Of a stretch of DNA of 64,000 nt, positions 12,001 through 23,711 are shown in pieces. Position numbers and translations under genes: made by a program. Below the pieces are notes generated by a model. It searched no databases. It saw nothing but the letters and a program-made list of their open reading frames with translations, and was not told the DNA's origin. Position 1 is the stretch's first letter. Each line of letters starts with the position of its first letter. Origin of the DNA: Cryptomeria japonica (lineage: Eukaryota > Streptophyta > Pinopsida > Cupressales > Cupressaceae); assembly GCF_030272615.1 (NCBI RefSeq), contig NC_081409.1:875740594-875804593 (forward strand), given 5' to 3'.

Positions 12001-13599
12001 TTAAGGAACATAGGTTCTATGAACAAAGCTTTATTAGCCAAAAAAATTTGGAGATTCAAAGGGGAGGAAAGAGAATGGAACTCTATCTGGAAAAAAAAAT
12101 ATCTCTATATGCAACCTTCTGAGGAAGAATTCTTTGATAGCTCTTTCATTGTTGAAGGATCCGCTATATGGAATGTTGTGCAATCCGCTAAAAGATGGGT
12201 TGTTGCTGGCAGAACTTGGAACCTTGGGGATAGGAGGAGAATAAGATTTTGGGAAGACAGATGGATCTTGGATAAACCTCTGGAGGAAATTCCAATCCTT
12301 AAAGATTGGAAAGACCGGTTCAAAAGATGGTATAGGGAAAAGTTCAGAGATTATTGGATAGATGGGAACTAGATTAATTTTAGCCAGTAGTGTCTGGGGC
12401 TCAAGTTCCTTCAAATTGCTCTCTATGCTAATATCCCTAGAGACAACAAAGATGACAAATTGATATGGAGGGAAACCCAGGATGGGACTTATTCTGTCTC
12501 CTCTATTGTGGCTATTCACAATGACCCGGTGGAAGAAATTCCCATCTAGGCCAAAGTTTGGAACAAGAAGTTAGTTCCAAAGGTCAATATCTTCTTCTGG
12601 ATTTTCATCCAAAATAAGGTATTAACCTTGGAAAATCTTCATAAAAGAGGTATTGTTTTTCCTAATAGGTGTTCTCTTTGCTGCAAGGAAGAAGAGATGG
12701 CTTGCCACATTCTCAATCAATGCACTTTTAGCCAAGATAAATGGAAAATCATCCTAACCAGGTGGAACCTGAGTTGGGTTTTCCTGAACTCCCTTGGGGA
12801 CTCTTGGCAGCAATGGTATTGCCCTAACTCTAATCCTAAAATTGTGGAAACTTGGAGACTTACTTTGCCGATTGTTATCTGGAATATCTGGAAAGAGTAC
12901 AACAATAGGATTTTCAAGGATAAAAGGGCTACTCCTGGAGTGGTTGCAGATAAAATCTTTAGGAGTATTTTTGAATGCCTTTATTGCACTAATCAGGGAC
13001 CTACTACTAAAGATGATTTTAAAGATAGATGGAACCTTTCTACCACTTCTTCTTGCAAGGAGATTGGAAGAGAAGGTTTGGTCTGGTGCTTTCCTCCTCA
13101 GGGATGGATTAAGGCTAACTTTGATGGGGCTTCTAAAGGGAATCTGGGTAAAGCTAGATATGGGTGCATTGTCAAGAATTTTGCTGGAAGTTGTCTTAAG
13201 GTGGTGGCTGGACCTCTGGGGAATCAAACTAGCCATTTTGCCGAAGCCTCTACCACCCTAAACACCTTAATTATAGCTAAAAATCTAAATTATGATAAAT
13301 TATGGCTTGAGGGAGATTCACTTAATATCATTAAGCATTTAAAGGGGGAATCGGAGCCTTCTTGGTCTATTGAAAATATCATCATGAAAGCTAGGGAGAC
13401 CATTGCAAGTTTCAAAGAAATTATTATTCAACATGCTTTCAAAGAACAAAACAGTGTTGTGGATTATTTAGTGAATACTGGGGTTAACTCTGACTCCCAA
13501 ATGATTTGGCACGAGGAGGATCTCAATTTAAACATTAAAGAGTTCCTTAGAAAGGACCGTTATATGGGGAGAGAAGGACAATTTAATCATAACAAGTAA
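12001..13599 (+). pseudogene. LINE connection domain, zf-RVT and RNase H
   Basis: Same frame as the RT. GGLGLRNIGSMNKALLAKKIW, WNLGDRRRIRFWEDRW and a cysteine cluster at about 12670-12730 (CSLCCKEEEMACHILNQC) match the zf-RVT region of plant L1 elements. RNase H follows from about 13090: KANFDGASKGN (first Asp), FAEASTTLNTL (Glu), LEGDSLNII (Asp) and NSVVDYLV (last Asp), ending at TAA 13597-13599. The stops at 12370, 12388 and 12547 are TAG; after 12549 the frame is open for about 350 codons. A type I RNase H at the end of ORF2 is usual in this plant L1 clade. Confidence 0.9.
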
Positions 13600-13846
13600 A
13601 AAGTATCATTTATGCCTTGCTGGAAAGGCCATCATTACTTCACATTGCGGTAGATCTTCTACAACCTTTAATAATCTGACATACGCTTTATGGGTTACTC
13701 AATTCAAAAACTTGAGCAACATCGAGAAAGAAGGTTTTAATTTGCAGAGAAACAGAGCAGATAGCCCGTTCACGAAGATGGGAGGAGACCTAAGGTAGGA
13801 AGGACCAGACAATACGTCAACTTGGAAAGCGATGCCAAAAGTCTAG
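13600..13846 (+). other. LINE spacer between RNase H and the extra ORF
   Basis: No long open frame and no similarity I recognise. GC content appears higher than in the flanking copia-D sequence. No internal target duplication, A tract or TG/CA terminus marks a junction, so nothing here shows that the downstream ORF came in as a separate insertion. Confidence 0.4.
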
Positions 13847-15309
13847 GTGAAATCAGAGAAGGGCTCCCTCACCAGTTTCATGGAGAATCTCGTGGACTAT
13901 GACAAAGGTAGGGTTAACCTAGCTGTTTCTAAGATTTCTGAAAACTGGTCTAATGGCTCTTTTAAAATTTATGGAGTCAAGTTCAAGCTAGACGCTAGGC
14001 TCATATCCACTGTGACCAGAATGCCCCACACTGGGCTTAATTTCTTTTGAGACCTCAAATTCTCCAACAACGCGGTCAATATGTTCTCATGGAAAGAGAA
14101 AGAGAGGGTTAAAATCGGCAAAGCCACTGGGGGCTACTACGAAGCTGCAAACATCAAGAAGTTGTGGGGATGGGTCCTGAATGCAATTATGGAATACATC
14201 ATAGTTGAAGGTCATTTCTCCAGGGCCCACACCTACCACTTCATGCTCTTAAACCATTTCAAACATGACAAGAAATTTTCCCTGCCCTACTACCTGTTTC
14301 GGTCCCTTTCCAGGTCCCTCAATAAACATAGGAACAACCCTTCCAGCCTGATTCTCCATTGCAGGCTTCTGTTGCTCATCTATGAGCATTGCAAAACCCT
14401 TACACTATTGGAAAATAAGAGGATTTCTGCCTCTCCAAGCAAGAGAAAGATGGAAGAGGGAGAAACCAGTAAGGAGAAGGCTTCCTCCAGCAAAAAAAGG
14501 AAAAGTGTTCCTAGGCTGGAAACATAGGAAATGGTTAATGAAAGCAGCAGAATAGAGACGGATGACTCCAATAGTGAAGACAACTAGAAAGATGAGGAGC
14601 TGGGTAATGAGGAAGAAAGTGGGGATAATGAGCCTGATCACAAAAGCCCTATCCTCAGTGAATGCCCTGGTAAGGACAATAGCCATCTGATGGAAGAAGT
14701 GGAACTCAAGGATAATGAGGAAACCGAAGTGAATTACGAAAAGGAAACGAACAAATATTCTGAGAAGGACCTGACTAAGGACAAGGATAGCGAGGATAAG
14801 GAATGTGTCGGTAAAGGGCTTATCCTAGATAACCTCAAGAAACTCTCTAAGGCGAGAATGGATTACGATAGATGGACCTATGAGAGCCTGAAAAACCTGG
14901 AAAAAAAGGGAATAAACTTGGATGAGAAGAGGGAGGATTAAATGGAAGTAGGAAATAGGAAATGGAGAATAAGGTAAAATCACTGGAAGAGGGAAAAGAA
15001 GCGATGAAAAATCTGATGGGCGTTATCCCACGCATCCTCTCTATCGTCACTAAAAACCTAGAGGACATCGCCAAGGTTTTTTATCATACCTGCACTCCGA
15101 ATCCGATTGTGGATCTTGACCTAGATGATGAGACCATCCAGACTAGAAGCGGTGATGCTACTTGGGTGGGCGGTACTGCGAAGAGAACCAAGGCCAGCAT
15201 CAAGAAAGTTGTGGCAGCTTCCGCTAAGGATCCCCCTAACCTCAAAGACAACATCAAGGAGCTGCACGAAATTAGCAACAACCTGGCAAAAGCCCTAGAA
15301 AAAATCTAA
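13847..15309 (+). pseudogene. Extra LINE ORF (ORF3): helical domain plus acidic coiled-coil tail
   Basis: A decayed coding region with open segments at 13847-14050, 14081-14527, 14690-14941 and 14962-15309. The N-terminal part has FKIYGVKFKLDARLISTVTR, then a mostly helical stretch (LWGWVLNAIMEYI, FSRAHTYHFMLLNHF, LPYYLFRSLSRSLNKH, LHCRLLLLIYEHC). A basic patch follows (SKKRKS), then a long Glu/Lys/Asp-rich region likely to be coiled coil. The layout (compact helical domain with a 'sets of residues before a mP' motif, then charged tail) recalls the putative plant transposon protein family found in many plant elements, but this is a resemblance, not an identification. It lies between RNase H and the 3' UTR. 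Standard L1 ORF1 features (DUF4283-like, CCHC) are absent. Function unknown. Confidence 0.6.
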
Positions 15310-15484
15310 ATTCTGGAAGGCCTGCTGGCTTAATGGGGCTTTTTTGGGTTTTCTCTGGTTATCCGTTGGTTTTTTGTGGTTCTGATCTTTTCTGTTTCTC
15401 ATTGCTTTTGTTGTTTATGCTGTTTTAGTTCTGTTTGTAAAGGGTTTTGGGGCCCCTTCAAAACCTGCCTTTTCCTTAATCAAA
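15310..15484 (+). other. LINE 3' UTR
   Basis: G/T-rich sequence with repeated GGTTTT, TTTTTGGG and TTTGTTG words, ending GGGGCCCCTTCAAAACC and a short A run. This composition is typical of plant L1 3' UTRs, and it places the element end after the extra ORF, directly against the 16-bp duplication. Confidence 0.65.
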
Positions 15485-15960
15485 AACAATAGTATCATCT
15501 TCAATCTTACCTCCAACACTCTTTATTTCACCTACAACTTCCTTAATCCTTTTTCCATATTGAGTTATGTTATCACCGTCAATAATTTTCATATCATCAA
15601 ATCTTCCTCTCAGACTGTCTTCCTTTACCCTTTGTACATGTTCATCTCCTCCATGTATTAAATTTAATTTCTCCCATACCTCATTAGCAGTTTCTAGTCC
15701 ATGAACATCAATATACTCAGAGTTAGACAAAGTACTTACAATTTCTTCAAGAGTCTGAATGTTTTCATGTTGTTCTTTGAGATTATCTAGTGTCAAGGGA
15801 CTAGTAGTAGGAGAAACATATTTGGTTATTACATGATTCCAGTATTGTGAACCCATTCCTTTAATTATATCTTCATCTGATCACTCCATATCCGATAGTT
15901 GTACTTGGTAAACTTGGGACCCTCCTTCTTCATCATCTTTTACATAATCTTTCCCTCAAG
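15485..15960 (-). pseudogene. Copia-D gag, N-terminal part
   Basis: Minus strand, starting just after the primer-binding site: FTKYNYRIWSDQM then WNHVITKYV, ANEVWEKLNLIHGG, LRGRFDDMKI and TQYGKRIKEVVGEI. This is the UBN2-type gag domain of copia elements (YxxW, W-x-L, L-x-x-F-x-x-M pattern). After DDTIV the frame is cut by the LINE and resumes at 8164 with SKILRTLLPQY, the expected continuation. One or two stops near 15870 break the N-terminus. Confidence 0.85.
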
Positions 15961-15991
15961 CTGTTAGGCTTTCTGCACATAGAGGACCAAG

Positions 15992-16004
15992 GCTCTGATA
16001 CCAA
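15992..16004 (-). other. Copia-D primer-binding site
   Basis: Minus-strand TTGGTATCAGAGC, one base from the LTR end. It is complementary to the 3' end of the plant initiator methionine tRNA, the usual primer of copia elements. Confidence 0.9.
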
Positions 16005-16005
16005 T

Positions 16006-17573
16006 TGTTAATCCTAGAGGATCTGGTTAATACTGAGAGGGGGGTGAATCAATATTAACAAAAACTAATAATTTTCAACACCAAAATAGACTTATCTAAG
16101 ATCTGAAAACATTCAACACTTAAACCAATTCTTCATAATAGATTTCCTTATTAGATCTAGATAATCATTTCCTCTTATGCAAACTTATGAATCACATTAG
16201 CCATCAAATCAACATCAAATCAATAGACACTATTATCAACTTATTAACTGATCAGAATGCTTCATCAATCATATAATCATCAATACTGGTAGCCACTTTA
16301 AGATCTCTAATAAACAAACATTAACTGTCTTAACCATTTATCATATGTAAAACATGAACATCGCAAGAAAACCATTCCATGCATGAACACCATGATTTTC
16401 ACGTAGAAACCCAAATAGGGAAAAACCACGGTGGGAATTGATACCCACAAATATTTTGCACTCTTTCAGAATGCACCCTATTAGGAGCCAAGCCTGATTA
16501 GAAGCTTACAATGATGCCCTATTAGGAGAAGACCCTGTTAGGAGTCACTCGGTTAAGGGATTTACCTCAACCCTGTTAGAAGCTTTGATCTGTTAGGATC
16601 AACCTCGCAAGAGGATTTAGAACTCGGATATTGAGTCACCCTATTAGGGGATTTTATAATATGAGGCCTGTTAGGACCTACTCGGTTAAGGGATTTTAGC
16701 TATTGTAATTGTTAGAAAATAACAATGAATGATATGTGTATAGCAATCAACTGCTTGCTTGATCAGATCCAATTAAGTTCTAAGTCTGCATCTCTCTAGT
16801 AGATATTCTCACACACACAGGTTTGGCTTCTCACACTTCTAAAAATCATCGACACACCAAAACATCAACCTTACCAACATAAATAACGTTTACAACTAGG
16901 TCGGTATCAGAACCCTAAGACTTACTACATAGATCATCACAAATCTTTATAACTCAATACAAATCATTATAGGGATTATTAAAATCAATTACAAATCAAT
17001 ATCAGGCATTGAATGATCATAAATTTTCATAGCAATTCGATCTAGTACAAAGTCAAACCCTTAGCACATATTGTTAAGCACTTTGCACATTCCCAAGAAA
17101 TTTGCTCCAAATGCACCAAAACATCTTACAAACACATCACGCGGTTTGTGCCACATTATCATCAACACATGAGCTTGATGTAGATCACTACCAAACCAAA
17201 AATCATTACCGGTTAAGGGAATTCGTTACCAGTCCTGAAATCCTTCTTAAACCTTGAAAAAACTTCATCAGAAATTCAAAACATGCCTTCCAGTAACCAT
17301 CATAAGATGCGGTTCCGGTTACATACTCAAATATATCATAAAATCTTATGTATCAAACCACAAGTCACCAAACATCGTCAATCATTTAATTCCATCAAAA
17401 CTTATATGCTTTACCGGTTAAGGTCCTAATTCACAATGTTGCCAATAAACTCTGTCAAATTGTCAAACTCTCGCTCCGGCAGACGAAATCACTTAACCAA
17501 CAAGTCAATCACGAAAAAACAACTGTAATCATTTTTAAACATCAGTTGACCCTGGTTTCCATCAATGACAACA
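16006..17573 (-). mobile_element. Copia-D 5' LTR (complete)
   Basis: Read on the minus strand it begins TGTTGTCATTGATGG (at 17573) and ends GGATTAACA (at 16006), next to the primer-binding site, about 1.57 kb. The part at 16006-16865 matches the left LTR at 4176-5035. It carries the CCACGGTGGG / GGGAAAAACC block (about 16413-16437), GAGGGGGGTGAATCAA, and the CTGTTAGGA word cluster (about 16480-16690). The outer 700 bp have no counterpart at the left end. The right flank CAAAT does not match the left flank GTATT. Confidence 0.8.
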
Positions 17574-18565
17574 CAAATAACTAATCATGTCATCTTCCTC
17601 TACCAGTACAGTCACCCACCATCATCTCATCTTCATCAGTTATGCCAAACATGCCAACAGTCTTCAGTGTCTTCTTTAGATGAAAGTGCCTCTATAGAAC
17701 ATAAAATCCTTTTCCCTTTATCTCTATCATATGTTCTTCTCTTAAAGTCATTTCTTCTATATTTACTTTTTTTTTCATCATCCTCGAACTTTTTGTAATC
17801 TTTTTCATATATACATTTAGAAGCAAAATAACCAATTCTTCAACAATTAAAACATTTCAAGGAAAACTTACCTTTATATTTTTCAGTTCCTCATTTCAAT
17901 CTTCTTATAAACTTTGCTTCAATCTCATCTAAGTTCTCACTTGTTTCTAGTGCATCTCTTGATATCCTTATAACATTGAATGCAACTTCTCTTTGATGGG
18001 ACTTTATATCTTTCATCTCTCTGGTCTCAAACGCAGATAATGTGCCAATAAGTTGATCAATTGTGTAGTTATCCAAAGTGTGACATTCTTAAATTACACA
18101 CTTCTTCAGTTTGTAGGGTTTTGTCAATGTAAAGAAGATCTTCCTAATAAAACCTTTCTTTAAGAACTCTTCCAACAACTTGGATAGCTTCCATTGTATC
18201 ATTCACTTTCAATGCTTTCATTATTAGCCATTTTGAAACCTTCAAATTTCTACTTCAAGTTCAAGAGTCTTGCTTTCTAAGTCTTCGAATCACCTTTACA
18301 TGTATAACACAACTTGTTTTATATTCCCTTAGCTTCTTTCATTCCTTTAAAACTTTTCCAAATACTTCATCATTAAGATAGCTGATAAGAATTGCTCTAG
18401 ATTTTTTATTTGTCTCCTGAGTCTTAATCTCATCCAAAGTTGATAGTTCATTCTAAGGTCATTGATAACTAGTCTAGATAATCTCTTAGATTCCATTCTT
18501 TCCTTCTAATAATTAAAGTTTGTTCCATCAAACACCAAAGATTTAACATGAAATTCTTGTGCCAT
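17574..18565 (-). pseudogene. Copia-C gag
   Basis: Minus strand, starting at an ATG whose complement is 18563-18565: MAQEFHVKSLVFDGTNFNY, the usual start of a copia gag (the next residue, normally Trp, is a stop). Further on are YTIDQLIGTLSAFETR (17891-18076) and a zinc knuckle CFNC-RIGYFASKC with one stop (about 17830-17865), then a charged tail. Multiple frameshifts and stops. The gag continues to the copia-D insertion at 17573; the matching pol is at 2045-4175. Confidence 0.82.
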
Positions 18566-18611
18566 TTCTAGATCTACCTCAAGCGGTTAAGCTTTCCAAA
18601 GAGGAACCTTT

Positions 18612-18623
18612 CTCTCATACCAA
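18612..18623 (-). other. Copia-C primer-binding site (mutated)
   Basis: Minus-strand TTGGTATGAGAG differs by one base from the initiator-Met tRNA complement seen in other elements here, and lies one base from the LTR end. Confidence 0.75.
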
Positions 18624-18624
18624 T

Positions 18625-19103
18625 TGTTGAACACCCAATAGGATTGAGAGGGGGATGAATCAGTTCAAAACTTCAAAAATGGTTATTAATTAAATTATTT
18701 AAAATCAACATTTTAATCACAAGCACATCAAACATAAACACATGGACACTAGATTTACATGAAAAAACCAAACAAGGAAAAACTATGGTGAGAATCTAAC
18801 TCACAATATGAATAACAATATTTAAAATATTTTAGGCTTGCATCCAAGGAGCACCAACACTTGAAGGAATTGTAGAACTAAGGCACACTACCTTAGGCAA
18901 CATACAAGAAGGACTTGTCATCTGAAGAACACTTCTTCGGGACAAGATACAAACTATTTTCGAAGAACTCACTATTAATAAACAACGAATGAAATAGATG
19001 AACCGAAATTGAGAAGGATTCTCCTAATCATGAAATTATCCTTGAGCAATAGCCAAGTGACCAATAACATAGAAAACATATTAATAATCTCCACTATCAC
19101 AAC
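18625..19103 (-). mobile_element. Copia-C 5' LTR, segment 1 of 4
   Basis: Starts TGTTGAACACCC on the + strand (LTR 3' terminus for a minus-strand element). It has GAGAGGGGGATGAATCAG and an AAGGAAAAACTATGG block like those of the other copia LTRs. It is interrupted at 19103 by element B-I. The same LTR continues at 32984-33089, 42787-43219 and 48791-49049, each junction being marked by a target duplication of the inserted element. Confidence 0.75.
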
Positions 19104-19837
19104 TGTTGGGAAAATGGTCTTGTACACCTTGCATAATAATGTTTCATTGTTGTATTATTTTATTATTATGTGAGGTAGACATGGAGTTATATTGTAATAT
19201 CATATTGTATTGTTGCACCTAGGAGAACCTAGATGGACATCTTACATGTAGAGATTCCCTTGGAATATTATTGTAACCACTTGATGAGTTGTATTGACAC
19301 ATTGGTATTATTATATTGTATTTATTTAATATTGGGGAATGTAATTGTGATGAAGTACCCAATATTAAGTGTGGGTTCAGGGTAGGTAGGAAAAATATTA
19401 TATTTTATTGTCACATGGTTTTGGGCACATGGTTTTGATGTAATACCACTTGGTGGTTTTGTGGGAGCTTGTGTTTATAAAAGAAACCACAAGGGTAGTT
19501 GTTTGGCTTAGCCAGGTTAGCATTTGTGAAGGAGGAAGCATGGCATGGGATGTGTGGATTCATGCTTGGTCACATGGAGTGCTTGGTTATGGCTGGGTTT
19601 TCGAAGGCTTTCCATATTTGTACTGTAATGGACACATTGTTGATAATACATGGTGGATGATGCTTTTGGAGGCTGGGTTTTTCCCTCATGAGGTTTTTCC
19701 TAGGATATAGCTTATGTCACATTTTCATGGGTATTTAGTATATTCTTTTCATATGGATTCTATGTGTTGATTTGATTAAAATCTAGGTTGGGTTAAATGT
19801 GGAAATTGTCATATAGTTGGCTGCAAGTTTCCTTACA
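19104..19837 (+). repeat. B-I 5' LTR
   Basis: TG...CA ends, 734 bp, with a TATA-like TTATAAAAG at about 19474-19482. Open frames inside it are chance. Confidence 0.88.
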
Positions 19838-19839
19838 AG

Positions 19840-19851
19840 TGGTATCAGAGC
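19840..19851 (+). other. B-I primer-binding site
   Basis: TGGTATCAGAGC two bases after the LTR, complementary to the 3' end of initiator Met tRNA. Confidence 0.9.
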
Positions 19852-22465
19852 TATGGTTTTTATGGCTTTATAACCCTAGGTTGAATCCATGAATGCATGT
19901 AAGAATGAAAGACAAGGCAAGATATGAGGGTTTGTTGCAGGTTGTGAGTTGCAAATTTGTGGGCATTCGTTGCATATCTAGTGTTATAAAAATTTATTTC
20001 AAATGGGTTTCCATTGATTTGTATTTTGGGCGTGTAGTTTCAGATTTGACCCCATGGGACAAAATGGACCCCATGGTTGTGACCAAGGAGGCCGGGAGAT
20101 AAATTTTGATACATAACTTTCCCTATTTTGATGATAGGAGCTTGAGTTTGAAAAAATTTAGATAGTACAATCGGTCATACCGCCTGTGCAGAGACATCGT
20201 TAGAAAAATATTATTAAAAATCATGCAAGAGAAAACTCGAATGGCCTTTTTGAAAAACTAAAATTAAAAATAAAATATAATAAATCTTGCAAGAGAAAAC
20301 CCAAATGTCCTTTTTGAAAAATTAAATTAAAAATAAAATAAAATAAATCCTGTCACCACCCGCCACCCCCACTGGCGGTACATACCGCAGATTGTGGGTT
20401 GTACTCCCTGCAGGCTTATGGGTTGCACCCCCCACAGGTCTACAGGTGTACTACTCCAAGGCCCCGTGGGGCATGGGCCTAGGCCCCCCATGAGGAATTA
20501 AATAAAACTTAAAAAAAATGCAACAAACATTAAAATGCCGCTCGAAATAAAATTCAAATTTGCCATTTCAAAATATTTTATATGCCATTCAATTTTTTCC
20601 TATGCCATGGGGTATAAAGGGTGGGCCCAAATAGTGGGCCCCACTCATGAAAATATTTCTAATTAAATATTTGAAAATGATTTTAATGCCATTGGAAGAG
20701 AAAATTATTTTTGGAGTCCATATATTTGCAAATATAGCTTAATTGGTTGTTTTTCTTCGAAGGAGCATAGCTTGATCATATGGTGTCAAATTTTTGACTT
20801 CTTATAGTCATTGGAAAGGTGATTCAACATAATTCATCATGATATGTTAGTTTGAAGTGACAAGTACCTTTATGGATTTGAGAGGCCATAAATTCAATAT
20901 ACAGAGTTAGATTTTGGACTTCAAATAGTCAACAAAAAGCTCTTGGAGAGAAACTACACTCTAGTTCAGATTTGGAGTAGGTTTGAAATGATTGATTTGC
21001 TTATATTTTGATCTGAGATGTTTATGGGTTCTCTTGACTATGGTAACATTATGAGTTTATGGCATGCTACATATTGGAAATTTTAATTTGATGTCAATGT
21101 ATACTCAGTGTTGTATCTCATATTTCTCTTATGACGACATGGATATTAGTTTTAGTTTGAGTATGTATGTTGCACTTTTGGGTCTACAAGTTGTGCAATG
21201 TTGTAGGCTATCTACACTTACAGGATTGCATTTATGGCTTGGATATGGGTTGTCTATGCCCATAGACCTTTCATTGTTGATGCATATTTAGATTAGTGGC
21301 TTGGTTTAGTCACATGGTTTGCTGATTTTGTTATCATGTTGAGGAGGAGAGATGTTACCAAGTATAGCTGTGATAGGGGACCTACATGGTTGACTATGTG
21401 ATGCTGACAAGTTGGACACATTAAGAGTTATATGCTTGTTTCATGAATGTGATCATAATTCCATATGGTTGTTCCTTGTGTTTAGGGGCTTTGGCATGAC
21501 ATAGTTGGATTTGTAGGTGCTTTTATTGATGATGATTTGTTTTAGAATCCTGATTGGCTATGGCAGTGTATGTTTTTGGTTGAGTATCATGGTTACTTTG
21601 ACTTTTGAGAGCTCATGATGTGCACATTGAGTTCTTTGATTGTTAGATAGATTTGATTGATTCTCATGTTAGAGGACAGTTTTATCATATTGTCACAGAT
21701 AGCTTGTATACACTTTTAGTGGGAGCTTTTGGTAGTGATGATGTGATGGTGTAGGATTGATCCTAATTGTTTGCTGGTAGTTTTGTATCTTATTGAGATG
21801 GAGTTCATGGTTTACTTGATATTGTTGATATTTCAGTTGTATGTGCATAGAACTGGATGATATTCATTTAGGAGATGGTTATCATGATGCTATGGAGAGA
21901 TTGGTATCATGGTTTAGTGGGATCTTGTAGAAATGATGTGTATTCACCATTGGATGATCTTCTCAATGTGCAAATGTTTGGAGGATGCCTTAGATCATGT
22001 TGTTGCAAAAGGATCTTTTACATTTGTAGATACACTGGTAGGATATGGTGATCTTCATGATATTTGAGGATGTTTATATCTTGAGGGCTCAAGGAGTCCT
22101 TGGTTGAAGTGTGGTTTATGCTTTCATTTGATATGTTATCCTTTCTTGATATGATGGTTGATATTATGTCATGGTACACTCTTGATACTAGTTTTTTGAG
22201 TTTTGGCATGATATGGTTATTTGATATGTTCATATGAAGCATGCTATCTCTTTGGAGGATATGGTTAGATCATGTTGTCATGTTTATATTCTTGATTCTG
22301 CAGTTGGAGCTTTGACCTTGATCTTGGTAGTTCTTGTTGTATTGGGTACATAATCATTTGCTTGATTACTTCATGATGGTGCTATATTGGATTTGGAGTT
22401 TGGTATGGATTGATTGGTTATAGGTACTCATGGATACATGGAGACATAGGTGATGCTAGTATTAT
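19852..22465 (+). other. B-I internal region, first part (non-coding)
   Basis: T/G-rich DNA with stops in all frames and no retroelement motif. Co-linear with 43970-46655 of B-II. At 20350-20500 there is a GC-rich patch (CCACCCCCACTGGCGG and CCGTGGGGCATGGGCC), whose counterpart in B-II at 44440-44590 is similarly GC-rich and runs with long A tracts; it may be a structured RNA segment. Confidence 0.6.
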
Positions 22466-22470
22466 CTTGT

Positions 22471-23706
22471 TGTAAGGCGGAAAAATCGAACCCTAGTCGT
22501 TCTCCCCTCCCCAACTCCAAGGAGAGAGAAGGGAGAGTCACTAGGGTTGATGGTTTTCAATTAGGAGAGACTTTACATTCAAAAGAGGGGTTGAAACCCA
22601 CAAGATCCAATCCCACACAATGCAAGATTGGATTCTAAATGAGTTTCAAGGGTTGTGACATCAAGGATACCCTCTTTTGTAAAGAATGTAGAAAGATTGA
22701 ACTAGGAATGCATGTAAAGTAGGAAAGATTCACTTATAAACAGAGATAGGGATATGGGATGAAGCTACGGACCTGGAATTAGCAGTAAAATGTCGAGACG
22801 GTGCTGTTCTGCAAATTTGAGCAAAAGTTGATGGGACGATGGCGCCCGATGTGCACACGGTCCTCCGAAAAATCCGCGAAACAAAGGGGGATCTGTTCGT
22901 CTCCACACAAGGATTCCAGATCTTCAATTATAGCCATGTACCTGCAACCTACACACAGAAAAGAGAGGACGATTGGGGGGTTAGGGATTAGGGGTTTGCC
23001 TTTAGGTCAAACCCCGGTTTTGGAATTAACCAAGAAATGAGGATGCTGTAAATGTAAATGTTTGTAATGTAAACAAGTACTGATACCTTGTTGTAAGAAT
23101 GTTTGTATTCTTACATGCGAAGGTGTAATGTATGTAGTATGTTGTATGTTGTATGTGATCTCCTCTTCAATGGTTGAATCCTTGTCTTGAATGCAACACT
23201 TAGCCTTGAATGGAGACTTAGAATGCTCAATTGCTTGAAGGAATGCTTGAATGCTTGAATGCTTGAATGTTTGAATGTTTGCATATCGCTTCCGCCTTTT
23301 GCTCTCGCTTATTTTTCTTCCTCCCTTTCTAGGAGAGGAAAAGTAGTTTATATACTTGTCAATTAGGGCTGACAGACTGATTTTTCTGACCTTAGGCCGA
23401 CCAGGAAACATTATTTCCCGAATTGCAAACTTAAAGACCCGATGCCCACAAGAGACCGGGCCCAAAATAGGGCCAGGGACCAGGGCGCTGGGCGCCCTAG
23501 TCCTGAAGGACCAGGGCACTAGGCGCCATGGTCCCACCTCCCGGGACAGCAGGGTGCAAGGAGGGATCAAGCCAGGGTGCAGAAAAATGCAATTTTTGGT
23601 GTCGTAAACAGGTTTCGAGGTCTCCATTCAGGTTCAACATTGCGCCGCCATCGTGAAGACCCAAATGCAGTCGAAATTGCAAGTGTCGCAATTTTAGGAT
23701 GCTACA
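22471..23706 (-). mobile_element. Solo LTR (gypsy-like) inside B-I
   Basis: Flanked by the exact duplication CTTGT (22466-22470 and 23707-23711). It reads TGTAAGGCGG...GATGCTACA on the + strand. On the minus strand it starts TGTAGCATCCTAAAATTG, like the solo LTR at 8850, and has a TATA box (GTATATAAAC, about 23346-23356), so it is probably oriented minus. It is 1,236 bp and GC-richer than its host, with several TGCTTGAA repeats at 23220-23270. The corresponding position in B-II (about 46655) lacks it, which independently confirms an insertion. Open frames at 23007-23751 are not recognisable proteins. Confidence 0.88.
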
Positions 23707-23711
23707 CTTGT

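Larger units (their letters stand above)
8165..15484 (+). mobile_element. L1-type LINE retrotransposon with an extra 3' ORF
   Basis: A 7.3-kb plus-strand non-LTR element flanked by an exact 16-bp duplication. Order: C-terminal piece of ORF1 (to 8574), endonuclease (8676-10100, split by a solo LTR), reverse transcriptase (10100-12000), zf-RVT and RNase H (12600-13599), then an additional coding region at 13847-15309 and a T-rich, G-rich 3' UTR (15310-15484). There is no long poly(A): the 3' end is TTCCTTAATCAAAA before the duplication. The 5' end is truncated inside ORF1. In the main frame most stops are TAG. RNase H after RT is typical of plant L1 elements; the coding region after RNase H is not. 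Confidence 0.9.

Noticed and set aside
4176-17573. A 5-bp target duplication for copia-D
   Set aside because: Flanks GTATT and CAAAT do not match and shifting the ends by a few bases gives no pair; the left end may be mutated.
19450-19710. ORF with MVVLWELVFIKET... in the B-I LTR
   Set aside because: The same LTR region in B-II and the 3' LTR has different frame breaks, so it is a chance ORF.
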